Shown here one piece after another: positions 30,027 through 36,605 of a DNA stretch of 36,605 nucleotides. The stretch's first letter is position 1. Each line of letters starts with the position of its first letter. Under the pieces are notes generated by a model, which was given only the letters and a program-made list of their open reading frames with translations, searched no databases and was not told where the DNA came from. Source of the stretch: Alphaproteobacteria bacterium (GTDB taxonomy: Bacteria; Pseudomonadota; Alphaproteobacteria; Reyranellales; Reyranellaceae); the NCBI GenBank assembly GCA_016870055.1, contig VGCQ01000007.1:1-36605 (forward strand), given 5' to 3'. Position numbers and translations under genes: made by a program.

Positions 30027-31751
30027 ATGGCGACGGACTTCGACCTTGTTGTGCGCGGTGGCACCGTGGCCGACGGAACGGGGGCTCGGCTGTGCGAGGC
30101 CGATGTGGCCGTGAAGGACGGCAAGATTGCGGCTGTCGGCACGGTGGCGGGCCGTGGCGCCGAGGAGGTCGACGCCAAGGGGCTCCTGGTCACGCCCGGC
30201 TTCGTCGACATCCATACCCACTATGACGGCCAGGCGACCTGGGATTCTCGGCTGCAGCCGTCGAGCTGGCACGGTGTGACCACCGCCGTGATGGGCAATT
30301 GCGGCGTCGGCTTCGCGCCGGTGAAGGTCGAGGATCGCCGGCGACTGATCGAGTTGATGGAAGGTGTCGAGGACATTCCGGGCGCGGCTCTGGACGAAGG
30401 CCTGAACTGGTCGTGGGAGTCGTTCGGGCAGTATCTCGATGCGCTCGACGCGCGGCCGCGCGACATCGATATCGGCGCGCAACTGCCGCACGGTGCGTTG
30501 CGCGTGTTCGTCATGGGCGAGCGCGCCGCCAAGCTGGAGGAGGCGACAGCCGAGGAAGTCGCGCGGATGCGCACCTTGGCCGCCGAGGCCATGCAGGCCG
30601 GCGCGCTCGGCTTCTCGACCTCGCGCACCTTGAACCACCGCACCGTCAAGGGCGATCCGACACCCTCCCTGCGCGCCTCCGAGGCCGAGCTTCTGGGCAT
30701 CGCGCTCGGCATGAAGGATGCCGGCCACGGTGTCATCGAGTTCATTTCCGACTTCAATGCGCCCGATCCCGAGAGCGAGTTCGCGATGGTCGAGCGGCTG
30801 CTCGCCGCGTCGGGCCGGCCTTTTTCGGTGTCGTTGGCGCAGCGTCATTCCAAACCCGACGGCTGGCGGCGTCTGCTCGGCCTGGTCGAGGGGCTGGCGG
30901 CCAAGGGTCATGCCGCCAAGGCGCAGGTGGCGCCGCGGCCGATCGGCGTGCTGCAGGGCCTGCAGGCGAGCCGCATCCCGTTCTCGATGTGCCGCTCCTA
31001 CAAGGCGATCCAGCACAAGAGCGTGGCCGAGCGGCTGGCGATCATGCGCGACCCGGCATTCCGTGCGACGCTGCTGGCCGAAGCGCGCGAGCCGCTGCGC
31101 TCCGACTTGGCGGCGCGCCTCACCGACTATGACCGCATGTTCCCGCTCGGCGATCCGCCCGACTACGAGCCGCCGCAGGACAGCTCGTTCGGCGCCCGCG
31201 CGCGGCGCGAAGGTCGCGATCCACGCGAGGTCGTGTACGACCACCTGATCGAAGGCGAGGGCCGGAACTTCATCTTTGCGCCCTTCGCCAACTACGCGGC
31301 CTACAATCTCGACTGCTGCTCCGAGATGATGCAAAGCCCGCACACCTTGATCGGGTTGGGCGATGGCGGCGCCCATGTCGGCCTGATCTCCGACGGCTCG
31401 TTCCCGACCTCTCTGCTGGCGCATTGGGGCCGCGACCGCGTCTCGGGCCGGCTCGACCCGGCCTGGCTGGTCAAGCGCCATACCTTGGACAATGCGCGCG
31501 CCGTCGGCCTGTACGATCGCGGCCGACTGGCGCCGGGCTACAAGGCCGACCTCAATGTCATCGACTTCGACCGGCTCAGGGTCGAAGCGCCGATCATGAA
31601 ATGGGACCTCCCGGCCGGCGGCAAGCGCCTGCTGCAGAAAGCCCGCGGCTACCGCGCCACGGTCGTGTCGGGCGCCGTCACCTATCGCGACGGCGAGCCG
31701 GCGGGCGCGCTGCCGGGCAGGTTGGTGCGCGGGCCGCAGCCCGCGCCGTGA
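30027..31751 (+). CDS. N-acyl-D-amino-acid deacylase family amidohydrolase
   Basis: This is a 574-residue cytoplasmic metal hydrolase of the D-aminoacylase group. It starts F-D-L-V-V-R-G-G-T-V-A-D-G-T-G, the N-terminal half of the beta-sandwich, followed by the metal motif G-F-V-D-I-H-T-H-Y-D-G-Q and the family mark V-M-G-N-C-G-V-G-F-A-P. G-D-G-G-A-H-V-G-L-I-S-D near residue 450 holds the late aspartate. The C-terminus returns to the sandwich (P-G-Y-K-A-D-L-N-V-I-D). Such enzymes strip acyl groups from D-amino acids, but many close relatives act on other N-acyl or lactam substrates. It converges with a Bug binding-protein gene, the two stops 6 bp apart. A GGAGAAACC before the ATG serves as the ribosome-binding site. 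Confidence 0.9.
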   Translation: MATDFDLVVRGGTVADGTGARLCEADVAVKDGKIAAVGTVAGRGAEEVDAKGLLVTPGFVDIHTHYDGQATWDSRLQPSSWHGVTTAVMGNCGVGFAPVKVEDRRRLIELMEGVEDIPGAALDEGLNWSWESFGQYLDALDARPRDIDIGAQLPHGALRVFVMGERAAKLEEATAEEVARMRTLAAEAMQAGALGFSTSRTLNHRTVKGDPTPSLRASEAELLGIALGMKDAGHGVIEFISDFNAPDPESEFAMVERLLAASGRPFSVSLAQRHSKPDGWRRLLGLVEGLAAKGHAAKAQVAPRPIGVLQGLQASRIPFSMCRSYKAIQHKSVAERLAIMRDPAFRATLLAEAREPLRSDLAARLTDYDRMFPLGDPPDYEPPQDSSFGARARREGRDPREVVYDHLIEGEGRNFIFAPFANYAAYNLDCCSEMMQSPHTLIGLGDGGAHVGLISDGSFPTSLLAHWGRDRVSGRLDPAWLVKRHTLDNARAVGLYDRGRLAPGYKADLNVIDFDRLRVEAPIMKWDLPAGGKRLLQKARGYRATVVSGAVTYRDGEPAGALPGRLVRGPQPAP

Positions 31752-31757
31752 CGCCGC

Positions 31758-32735
31758 CTACTCGGGCTTGAGGTTGTTGTCGCGGATCACCTTGCCCCAG
31801 TAGTCCTGCTCCTTCTGGTGGAACTCGGCGAACTGGGCGGGGTTGCTCAGCGTCACCTCCATGTCGAACTGCTCGACGAACTTCTGAGTGACGTCGGGCG
31901 AGCGGACGGCCTTGGAGATCTCGGCGTACATGCGATCGACGATCGGCTTGGGGGTGCCGGCCGGCGCGTAGACGCCCCACCACGCATAGGATGGCGCAGC
32001 CTTCAGCCCCTGCTCGGCGAGCGTCGGGATGTCGGGCAGCGCCTTGCTGCGCTGCGTGCCGGTGACGGCGATCATACGCAGCTTGCCCGCCCTGGAGTGC
32101 GGCAGCATGTTGGCGAGGCTGGAGATCGCAAGGTCGGTGTTGCCGGCCAGTGCATCCTGGAACAGCGGCCCACCGCCCTTGTAGGGGATGGTGTTGACCT
32201 CGAAGCCGTTGTCCTTCTGCATCGACGCCATCAGCACCTGCGCCAGGCTCGCGGCGAGGACCGCGACGCTGATCTTGCCGGGCTGGTCCTTCGCTGCCTT
32301 CACCACTTCGGCGAAGCTCTGATAGGGCCGCGAGGGATGGCACGACAGGCCCTGCGCGCTGCGGCCGATCTGGGTGATCGGCATCAGCTCGCTGTCCTTG
32401 TAGGGCAGGTTGGGCGTCCACAGGGGATTGAGGACGTGGTTGTCGAAGACGACCAGCCAGGTCTGGCCGTCGGGTGGCGACTTGGCGGCGATCGACGCGC
32501 CGACCACGCCGGTGCCGCCCGGCTTGTTGTCGACGATGATGTTCCAGCCGTTGAGCTCGATGAGCTTGGCTTGGACGATGCGCGCGATCGGATCGGTCGA
32601 GCCGCCCGGCGGGAAGGGGACGATGAACTTGATCTGACCCTTGGGCCAATCGCCCTGGGCGTTGACGATGGCCGGCGCGCCGAACGTCGTCGCGGCGGCG
32701 CCAGCCAGCACGGAGCGGCGGCGAAGTCTGATCAT
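31758..32735 (-). CDS. Bug-family periplasmic solute-binding protein, second copy
   Basis: This is a 325-residue Bug/TctC-type binding protein, clearly diverged from the one at 27144. The N-terminus M-I-R-L-R-R-R-S-V-L-A-G-A-A-A is a twin-arginine-like signal cleaved after I-V-N-A-Q. F-I-V-P-F-P-P-G-G-S-T-D-P and V-D-N-K-P-G-G-T-G-V-V-G-A are the Bug ligand-loop strands, and T-I-P-Y-K-G-G-G-P lies in the second lobe. The ATG at 32733-32735 has GGGAGG 9 bases before it; an in-frame TTG two codons upstream is too close to that site. It is again an orphan without TctAB genes. Its convergent neighbour is the D-aminoacylase-like gene, so an N-acyl amino acid or similar carboxylate ligand is possible but unproven. 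Confidence 0.92.
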   Translation of the reverse strand: MIRLRRRSVLAGAAATTFGAPAIVNAQGDWPKGQIKFIVPFPPGGSTDPIARIVQAKLIELNGWNIIVDNKPGGTGVVGASIAAKSPPDGQTWLVVFDNHVLNPLWTPNLPYKDSELMPITQIGRSAQGLSCHPSRPYQSFAEVVKAAKDQPGKISVAVLAASLAQVLMASMQKDNGFEVNTIPYKGGGPLFQDALAGNTDLAISSLANMLPHSRAGKLRMIAVTGTQRSKALPDIPTLAEQGLKAAPSYAWWGVYAPAGTPKPIVDRMYAEISKAVRSPDVTQKFVEQFDMEVTLSNPAQFAEFHQKEQDYWGKVIRDNNLKPE

Positions 32736-33038
32736 TTGCAAATGCCTCCCAGAGACGTCTTGTTGGTCGCGAACCTAGGCAGCTTCTGACGAAGCGCAAG
32801 CCCTATCCCACCGAACTGAAGCCGAATCGTGGCGAAGATGGCCCGGCGGCGGCCGATGGCCGGCCGCTATCCACAGCCGGATGTCGTGTATTGCGGCCCC
32901 TTCGGCAGTTGGAAGGCCATACAGGGACTGCAGGTTCACAGTCGGGTGACTTTCCTCGTGGAAATCACCGTCGCGACGCCGGCGAGACAAGGCCCGCGTT
33001 GTTTGCCAAGTTCCAGGCGACGAACCGGAGCGATTGCC
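32736..33038. other. Divergent intergenic region, 303 bp
   Basis: This stretch separates the divergent Bug and nucleosidase-like genes and must carry both promoters. I see only the ribosome-binding sites at each end (GGGAGG near 32745-32750 on the minus strand, GGAG near 33026 on the plus strand) and a small perfect hairpin GCTTC-TGAC-GAAGC (32783-32796). A plus-strand frame is open from 32829, but it has no family similarity and simply runs into the signal peptide of the next gene. Confidence 0.4.
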
Positions 33039-33947
33039 ATGCGTGTCCTTGTTGGAGTTCTTCTTCTGCTGATCACTGCCGTAGGCCCGGCCGCGGCCGC
33101 CGATCGGCTCGACGCCACGCCGCGCATCGCCGTGATCTCTGCCTACGAGCCGGAGTGGCGGGTGCTGAAGTCGAGCGTTGCGGAGGCCAAGAGCCACCAC
33201 GCCAACGGCGTCGAGTTCGTGACCGGCAAGCTGTCGGGACGCAACGTCGTGCTGTTCCTGAGCGGCATCGGCATGGTCAACGCCGCCATGACCTCGCAGC
33301 TCGCCTTTGCTCGGTTCGATCTGAGCGGGGTGGTGTTCAGCGGCATCGCGGGCGGCGTCGATCCCGGCCTGCGCATCGGTGACGTCGTGGTCGCCGGCAA
33401 ATGGGGCCAATACCTGGAAGCGGTGTTCGCACGCGAGGTCGACGGCAGGTTCCAGCCGCCGCCCTGGGCGCAGACGCCGTTCGCCAATTTCGGCATGATG
33501 TTTCCGATCGATGTCTGGGTGCGCAGCACACGGGGCGGCACGGAGAAGCGCTTCTGGTTCGAGGCTGATGCCGGCATGTTGGCCGCGGCGGGGCGCATCG
33601 GTGCCGTTGCCCTCAAACGCTGCACCGCCGCACGCGACTGTCTCAGCCACGAACAGCGCCTGGTGATCGGCGGCAACGGTGTGTCGGGTGCGGCTTTCGT
33701 CGACAATGCCGCGTTCCGCCAATATGTCTTCACGACCTTCGAGGCGCGCGTGCTGGACATGGAGAGCGCCGCGGTCGCCACCGTGGCCTACGCCAACGCC
33801 GCGCCGTTCATCGCCTTTCGCAGCCTGTCCGACCTTGCCGGTGGCGGCGCCGGCGTCAACGAGATGCACACGTTCCTGCAGGTCGCCTCCGACAATTCTG
33901 CGGCCGTGGTGCAGCGCTTCCTCGAATCGTGGACGCCGCCGCGGTGA
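33039..33947 (+). CDS. Exported nucleoside phosphorylase/MTA-SAH nucleosidase-like protein
   Basis: This 302-residue protein of the PNP_UDP_1 superfamily carries an unusual signal peptide (residues 1-21, V-G-V-L-L-L-L-I-T-A-V-G-P-A-A-A-A). The core shows I-A-V-I-S-A-Y-E-P-E at strand 1, F-L-S-G-I-G-M-V-N-A-A, F-S-G-I-A-G-G-V-D-P and G-D-V-V-V-A. It then has the ribose-binding M-E-S-A-A-V-A and R-S-L-S-D-L-A-G-G with the catalytic aspartate, so an active N-glycosidase or phosphorylase is likely, placed in the periplasm. Two cysteines (K-R-C-T-A-A-R-D-C) suit a disulphide there. The ATG at 33039 is preferred because it begins the signal peptide and has GGAG 9 bases upstream. It lies 51 bp before gatB. 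Confidence 0.87.
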   Translation: MRVLVGVLLLLITAVGPAAAADRLDATPRIAVISAYEPEWRVLKSSVAEAKSHHANGVEFVTGKLSGRNVVLFLSGIGMVNAAMTSQLAFARFDLSGVVFSGIAGGVDPGLRIGDVVVAGKWGQYLEAVFAREVDGRFQPPPWAQTPFANFGMMFPIDVWVRSTRGGTEKRFWFEADAGMLAAAGRIGAVALKRCTAARDCLSHEQRLVIGGNGVSGAAFVDNAAFRQYVFTTFEARVLDMESAAVATVAYANAAPFIAFRSLSDLAGGGAGVNEMHTFLQVASDNSAAVVQRFLESWTPPR

Positions 33948-33998
33948 AGGTCGCATCGGTGGACAGCGGGCCACGCAGGTCCTAAGTACCCGTCCATT

Positions 33999-35447
33999 AT
34001 GACGCTGCTCAAAGGCCAGACCGGCGATTGGGAGATCGTTTTGGGGCTGGAAGTCCATGCCCAGGTGATCTCCGACGCCAAGCTGTTCTCCGGCGCGCCG
34101 ACTACGTTCGGCGCCGATCCCAACACCCAGGTATCGCTGGTCGACGCCGCTATGCCCGGCATGCTGCCGGTGATCAACGAGCGCTGCGTCGAGCAGGCGG
34201 TCCGCACCGGGCTCGGGCTCAATGCCAAGATCAACCTGCGCTCGGTATTCGACCGCAAGAACTACTTCTATGCCGACCTGCCGGCCGGCTACCAGATCTC
34301 GCAGTACAAGGACCCGATCGTCGGCGAGGGCGAGATCGAGATCGATCTGCCCGACGGCAAGTCGCGCAAGATCGGCATCGAGCGCCTGCATCTCGAGCAG
34401 GATGCCGGCAAGAGCCTGCACGACCAGCATCCCAGCCAGACCTACGTCGATCTCAACCGCTCGGGTGTGGCGCTGATGGAGATCGTCAGCAAGCCCGACA
34501 TGCGCTCGGCCGACGAGGCGGCGGCCTACCTCGCCAAGTTGCGCTCGATCGTGCGTTATCTCGGTACCTGCGACGGCAACATGGACGAGGGTTCCATGCG
34601 TTGCGACGTCAACGTCTCGGTACGCAAGCCGAACGGACCGCTCGGTACGCGCTGCGAGATCAAGAACGTGAACTCGATCCGGTTCGTCAAGCAGGCGATC
34701 GAGTACGAGGCGCGGCGCCAGATCGAGATCATCGAGGGCGGCGGCAAGGTCGATCAGGAGACCCGGCTGTTCGATCCCGGCCGCGGCGAGACGCGCTCGC
34801 TGCGTTCCAAGGAAGACGCGCACGACTACCGCTACTTCCCCGACCCCGACCTGCTGCCGCTGGAGCTGACCAAGGACTATGTCGACAAGATCCGCAGCAC
34901 GCTCCCCGAGCTGCCGGACGCCCGCAAGAACCGCTACATCGGCGATTATGGGCTCTCGCCCTATGATGCCGGCGTGCTGATCGCCGAAAAGGAGACGGCG
35001 GAGTTCTTCGAGGCCGTCGCCAAGGGCCGCGACGCCAAGCAGGCGGCCAACTGGGTGACCGGCGATCTGTTCGCCATGCTGAAGCGCCGCGGCGCCGGCA
35101 TCGAGCAATCGCCGGTGAGCGCCGCCAACCTCGGCAAGCTGCTCGACCTGATCGCCGATGGCACGATCTCGGGTCGCATTGCCAAAGACCTGTTCGTCGC
35201 CATGGAGGAGACCGGCAAGGAGCCGGCCAAGCTGGTCGAGGAGCGCGGGCTGAAGCAGGTCACCGACACCGGCGCCATCGAAGCCGCGATCAAGGCGGTG
35301 ATCGACGCCAATCCCGGCCAGGTCGCGGCCTACAAGGCCAAGCCGACCTTGTTCGGCTGGTTCGTCGGCCAGGTGATGAAGTCGACCGGCGGCAAGGCCA
35401 ATCCCAAGGCGGTCAACGAGCTCTTGAAGAAGGCGCTCGACGGCTGA
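33999..35447 (+). CDS. gatB: Aspartyl/glutamyl-tRNA amidotransferase subunit B
   Basis: GatB is the kinase/amidotransferase subunit that activates the misacylated tRNA and receives ammonia from GatA. The 482-residue protein opens with [13 protein letters not shown], the family start, and includes [26 protein letters not shown] and [10 protein letters not shown]. Its helical and tail (YqeY-like) domains end in [19 protein letters not shown]. All motifs are intact and length is normal. The gene is separated from gatCA by about 6.9 kb of unrelated genes, so it needs its own promoter, which I cannot point to with confidence in the 51-bp gap. It converges with the next gene, 12 bp apart. Confidence 0.98.
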   Translation: MTLLKGQTGDWEIVLGLEVHAQVISDAKLFSGAPTTFGADPNTQVSLVDAAMPGMLPVINERCVEQAVRTGLGLNAKINLRSVFDRKNYFYADLPAGYQISQYKDPIVGEGEIEIDLPDGKSRKIGIERLHLEQDAGKSLHDQHPSQTYVDLNRSGVALMEIVSKPDMRSADEAAAYLAKLRSIVRYLGTCDGNMDEGSMRCDVNVSVRKPNGPLGTRCEIKNVNSIRFVKQAIEYEARRQIEIIEGGGKVDQETRLFDPGRGETRSLRSKEDAHDYRYFPDPDLLPLELTKDYVDKIRSTLPELPDARKNRYIGDYGLSPYDAGVLIAEKETAEFFEAVAKGRDAKQAANWVTGDLFAMLKRRGAGIEQSPVSAANLGKLLDLIADGTISGRIAKDLFVAMEETGKEPAKLVEERGLKQVTDTGAIEAAIKAVIDANPGQVAAYKAKPTLFGWFVGQVMKSTGGKANPKAVNELLKKALDG

Positions 35448-35459
35448 GGCGATGGCCGA

Positions 35460-36605
35460 TCAGGGATCGGCGTAGCGGACCAGACGGGCCGACAGCATGT
35501 CGGCCGACCACGACACTGCGGCGATCTGGCCGTCGGGCGTGCGGGCGATGTCGGTGAAGCTGCCGGCCGGGCTTTGCCAGCGGATCTTGCCGTCAGTGCC
35601 GGCGCGCACCACGAAACAGAGCGGGCCCGCCGCGGCGCAGACGACGGCGGCGATGCCGTCGCCGTCGGCGATCAGGCGCCGCGTTTGGTCGAACGGCCAT
35701 GCGGCGCGGCCGAGCACGGCGCCCTGATCGGAGAGCCGCACCAAGCCCGGTGCGCCGCCCGGCTGGAAGATGTCGACCGCCGCCACCCATTGGCTGGCCA
35801 AGGCCGCGAACGACGTGCCGAGCGCGGCGAAGGGCGAGCGGCCCTGCGGTGCGCCGTCGGCGGCAAAGCGCGCGATGAACCACTGGCTCAGCCCCGGCAT
35901 CTGGCTGATCTCCTGGACGATCGCCGTGACGCTGCCATCGGGTCGCAGAGCCAGGCCGTAGACGTCCTCGGGGTAGGCGGGACCCGGCCCGGCCTGCCAG
36001 ACGCGGTGGCCCTGGGCATCGAACTTGCCGATCCACCAGTTGAACGGGTCGGCGCCGAAGCCGCCGCCGACCAGCAGGCCGTTGTCCGGCGTCGGCAGGT
36101 AGAAGCGCGTGCGATAGAACGCGCCGCTGACGTTCGCCGCGGCCGGCACCACCGCCGTGCCGACGATTTTGCCGGCGCCGTCGATGCGATAGAGCGTCGT
36201 TGCCGCCCGCTCGGCATCGGGGAGCGCGGCCCGGGCGTTGGAGCTCGACAGGAACAGCGCGGCCTCGCCCGAGGCGTAGCCGACGACGCCCAGCGCCTCG
36301 GCATTGAAGCCGCTCGGCCCGACGCCGGCTTGCACCGGCAGCGCGGTGCGGTACTTCTGCACGCCGTCGCGGGTGAAGGCTGCGATCTCGATGCGCGCGC
36401 TCTTGGCCGGCAGGATGCCGTCGGGCGACGGCTGGAAGCTCGAGCTTGCGACATACAATGTGCCGTCGGGTCCGGCGGCGAGGCGGCCCGGCGGCCCGAG
36501 CCCGGACAGCCGATGATCGGCCGGTGGCGGCAAGGCGACATCGAGCGTGACGCGCGGCGCGGGTGGCGGTGGCGGAGCTTGTGTCGTACGCGGTTGAGTT
36601 TGCGC
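35460..36605 (-). CDS. Secreted repeat (beta-propeller-like) protein, start beyond the right edge
   Basis: The minus-strand frame is open to the window edge, so the N-terminus is missing. The first visible residues A-Q-T-Q-P-R-T-T-Q-A-P-P-P-P-P-A-P look like a signal-peptide end plus a proline linker. A TTG at 36533 would be a wrong internal start. The rest (about 360 residues) repeats short units such as A-A-G-P-D-G-T-L-Y-V-A, A-L-R-P-D-G-S-V-T-A-I-V and A-R-T-P-D-G-Q-I-A-A-V, each a beta-strand with a P-D-G-x turn, as in NHL, SMP-30 or PQQ-like propellers. I recognise no specific family. The product is probably periplasmic and may bind a ligand or cell-envelope partner. Confidence 0.7.
   Translation of the reverse strand, partial: AQTQPRTTQAPPPPPAPRVTLDVALPPPADHRLSGLGPPGRLAAGPDGTLYVASSSFQPSPDGILPAKSARIEIAAFTRDGVQKYRTALPVQAGVGPSGFNAEALGVVGYASGEAALFLSSSNARAALPDAERAATTLYRIDGAGKIVGTAVVPAAANVSGAFYRTRFYLPTPDNGLLVGGGFGADPFNWWIGKFDAQGHRVWQAGPGPAYPEDVYGLALRPDGSVTAIVQEISQMPGLSQWFIARFAADGAPQGRSPFAALGTSFAALASQWVAAVDIFQPGGAPGLVRLSDQGAVLGRAAWPFDQTRRLIADGDGIAAVVCAAAGPLCFVVRAGTDGKIRWQSPAGSFTDIARTPDGQIAAVSWSADMLSARLVRYADP

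Noticed and set aside
32829-33038. N-terminal extension of the nucleosidase-like protein
   Set aside because: The added 70 residues have no family likeness and would hide the clear signal peptide that begins at 33039.
1-36605. CRISPR arrays, insertion sequences, prophage genes, tRNA or rRNA genes
   Set aside because: No direct-repeat arrays, transposase or integrase motifs, or cloverleaf and rRNA signatures were seen by eye; a tRNA scan could confirm this.

Overview
The window is GC-rich chromosomal DNA from an alphaproteobacterium. The evidence is the core gene set topA, dprA, plsY, pyrC, pyrB, ruvX, gatC, gatA and gatB in the relative order usual for that class, together with many orphan solute-binding proteins (SBP_bac_5, AfuA-like and two Bug-type), phytanoyl-CoA-dioxygenase-like proteins and a chromosomal VapB/VapC remnant. 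The flavour suggests a metabolically versatile soil or water lineage such as Reyranella or its relatives, but that placement is an inference.

Layout, left to right. 1-1785 (minus): 5' part of topA, then dprA. 1839-6587 (minus): a dipeptide/nickel-type ABC operon (binding protein, permease B, a major-facilitator protein, permease C) with no ATPase genes. 6722-9534 (plus): an iron/phosphonate-type binding protein overlapping a lipoprotein-like berberine-bridge-type flavoprotein. 9542-11096 (minus): plsY with a C-terminal extension, and a secreted proline-rich protein. 11164-15280 (minus): a tight unit of HTH-citrate synthase, cysteine hydrolase, pyrB and a degenerate pyrC. 15364-16446 (plus): a second citrate synthase-like gene, divergent from that unit. 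The 83-bp gap between them holds a perfect 18-bp palindrome overlapping a consensus -10 box. 16443-18995 (minus): a translationally coupled phyH - cytochrome b561 - yceI - secreted protein operon. 19040-22053 (plus): a TIGR02466-type oxygenase, a secreted amidohydrolase, a YtkA-like protein and a di-haem peroxidase-like gene broken by a single-base frameshift. 22059-22532 (minus): ruvX. 22686-27055 (plus): an NhaP-type antiporter with a cyclic-nucleotide-binding domain, then gatC and gatA. 27144-33947: two Bug binding proteins, a dienelactone-hydrolase-like protein, an intact VapB antitoxin with a deleted VapC, a D-aminoacylase-like protein and a secreted nucleosidase-like protein. 33999-35447 (plus): gatB. 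35460-36605 (minus): a partial secreted repeat protein.

Two themes stand out. First, the housekeeping backbone has been opened at nearly every junction, and each gap holds a compact accessory block. Second, the pyrimidine genes appear to be co-transcribed behind a predicted DNA-binding citrate synthase homologue that faces a second citrate synthase homologue across a palindromic operator-like site. This is a plausible metabolite-responsive switch linking acetyl-CoA/oxaloacetate status to pyrimidine synthesis. The linkage is an inference from gene order and spacing.
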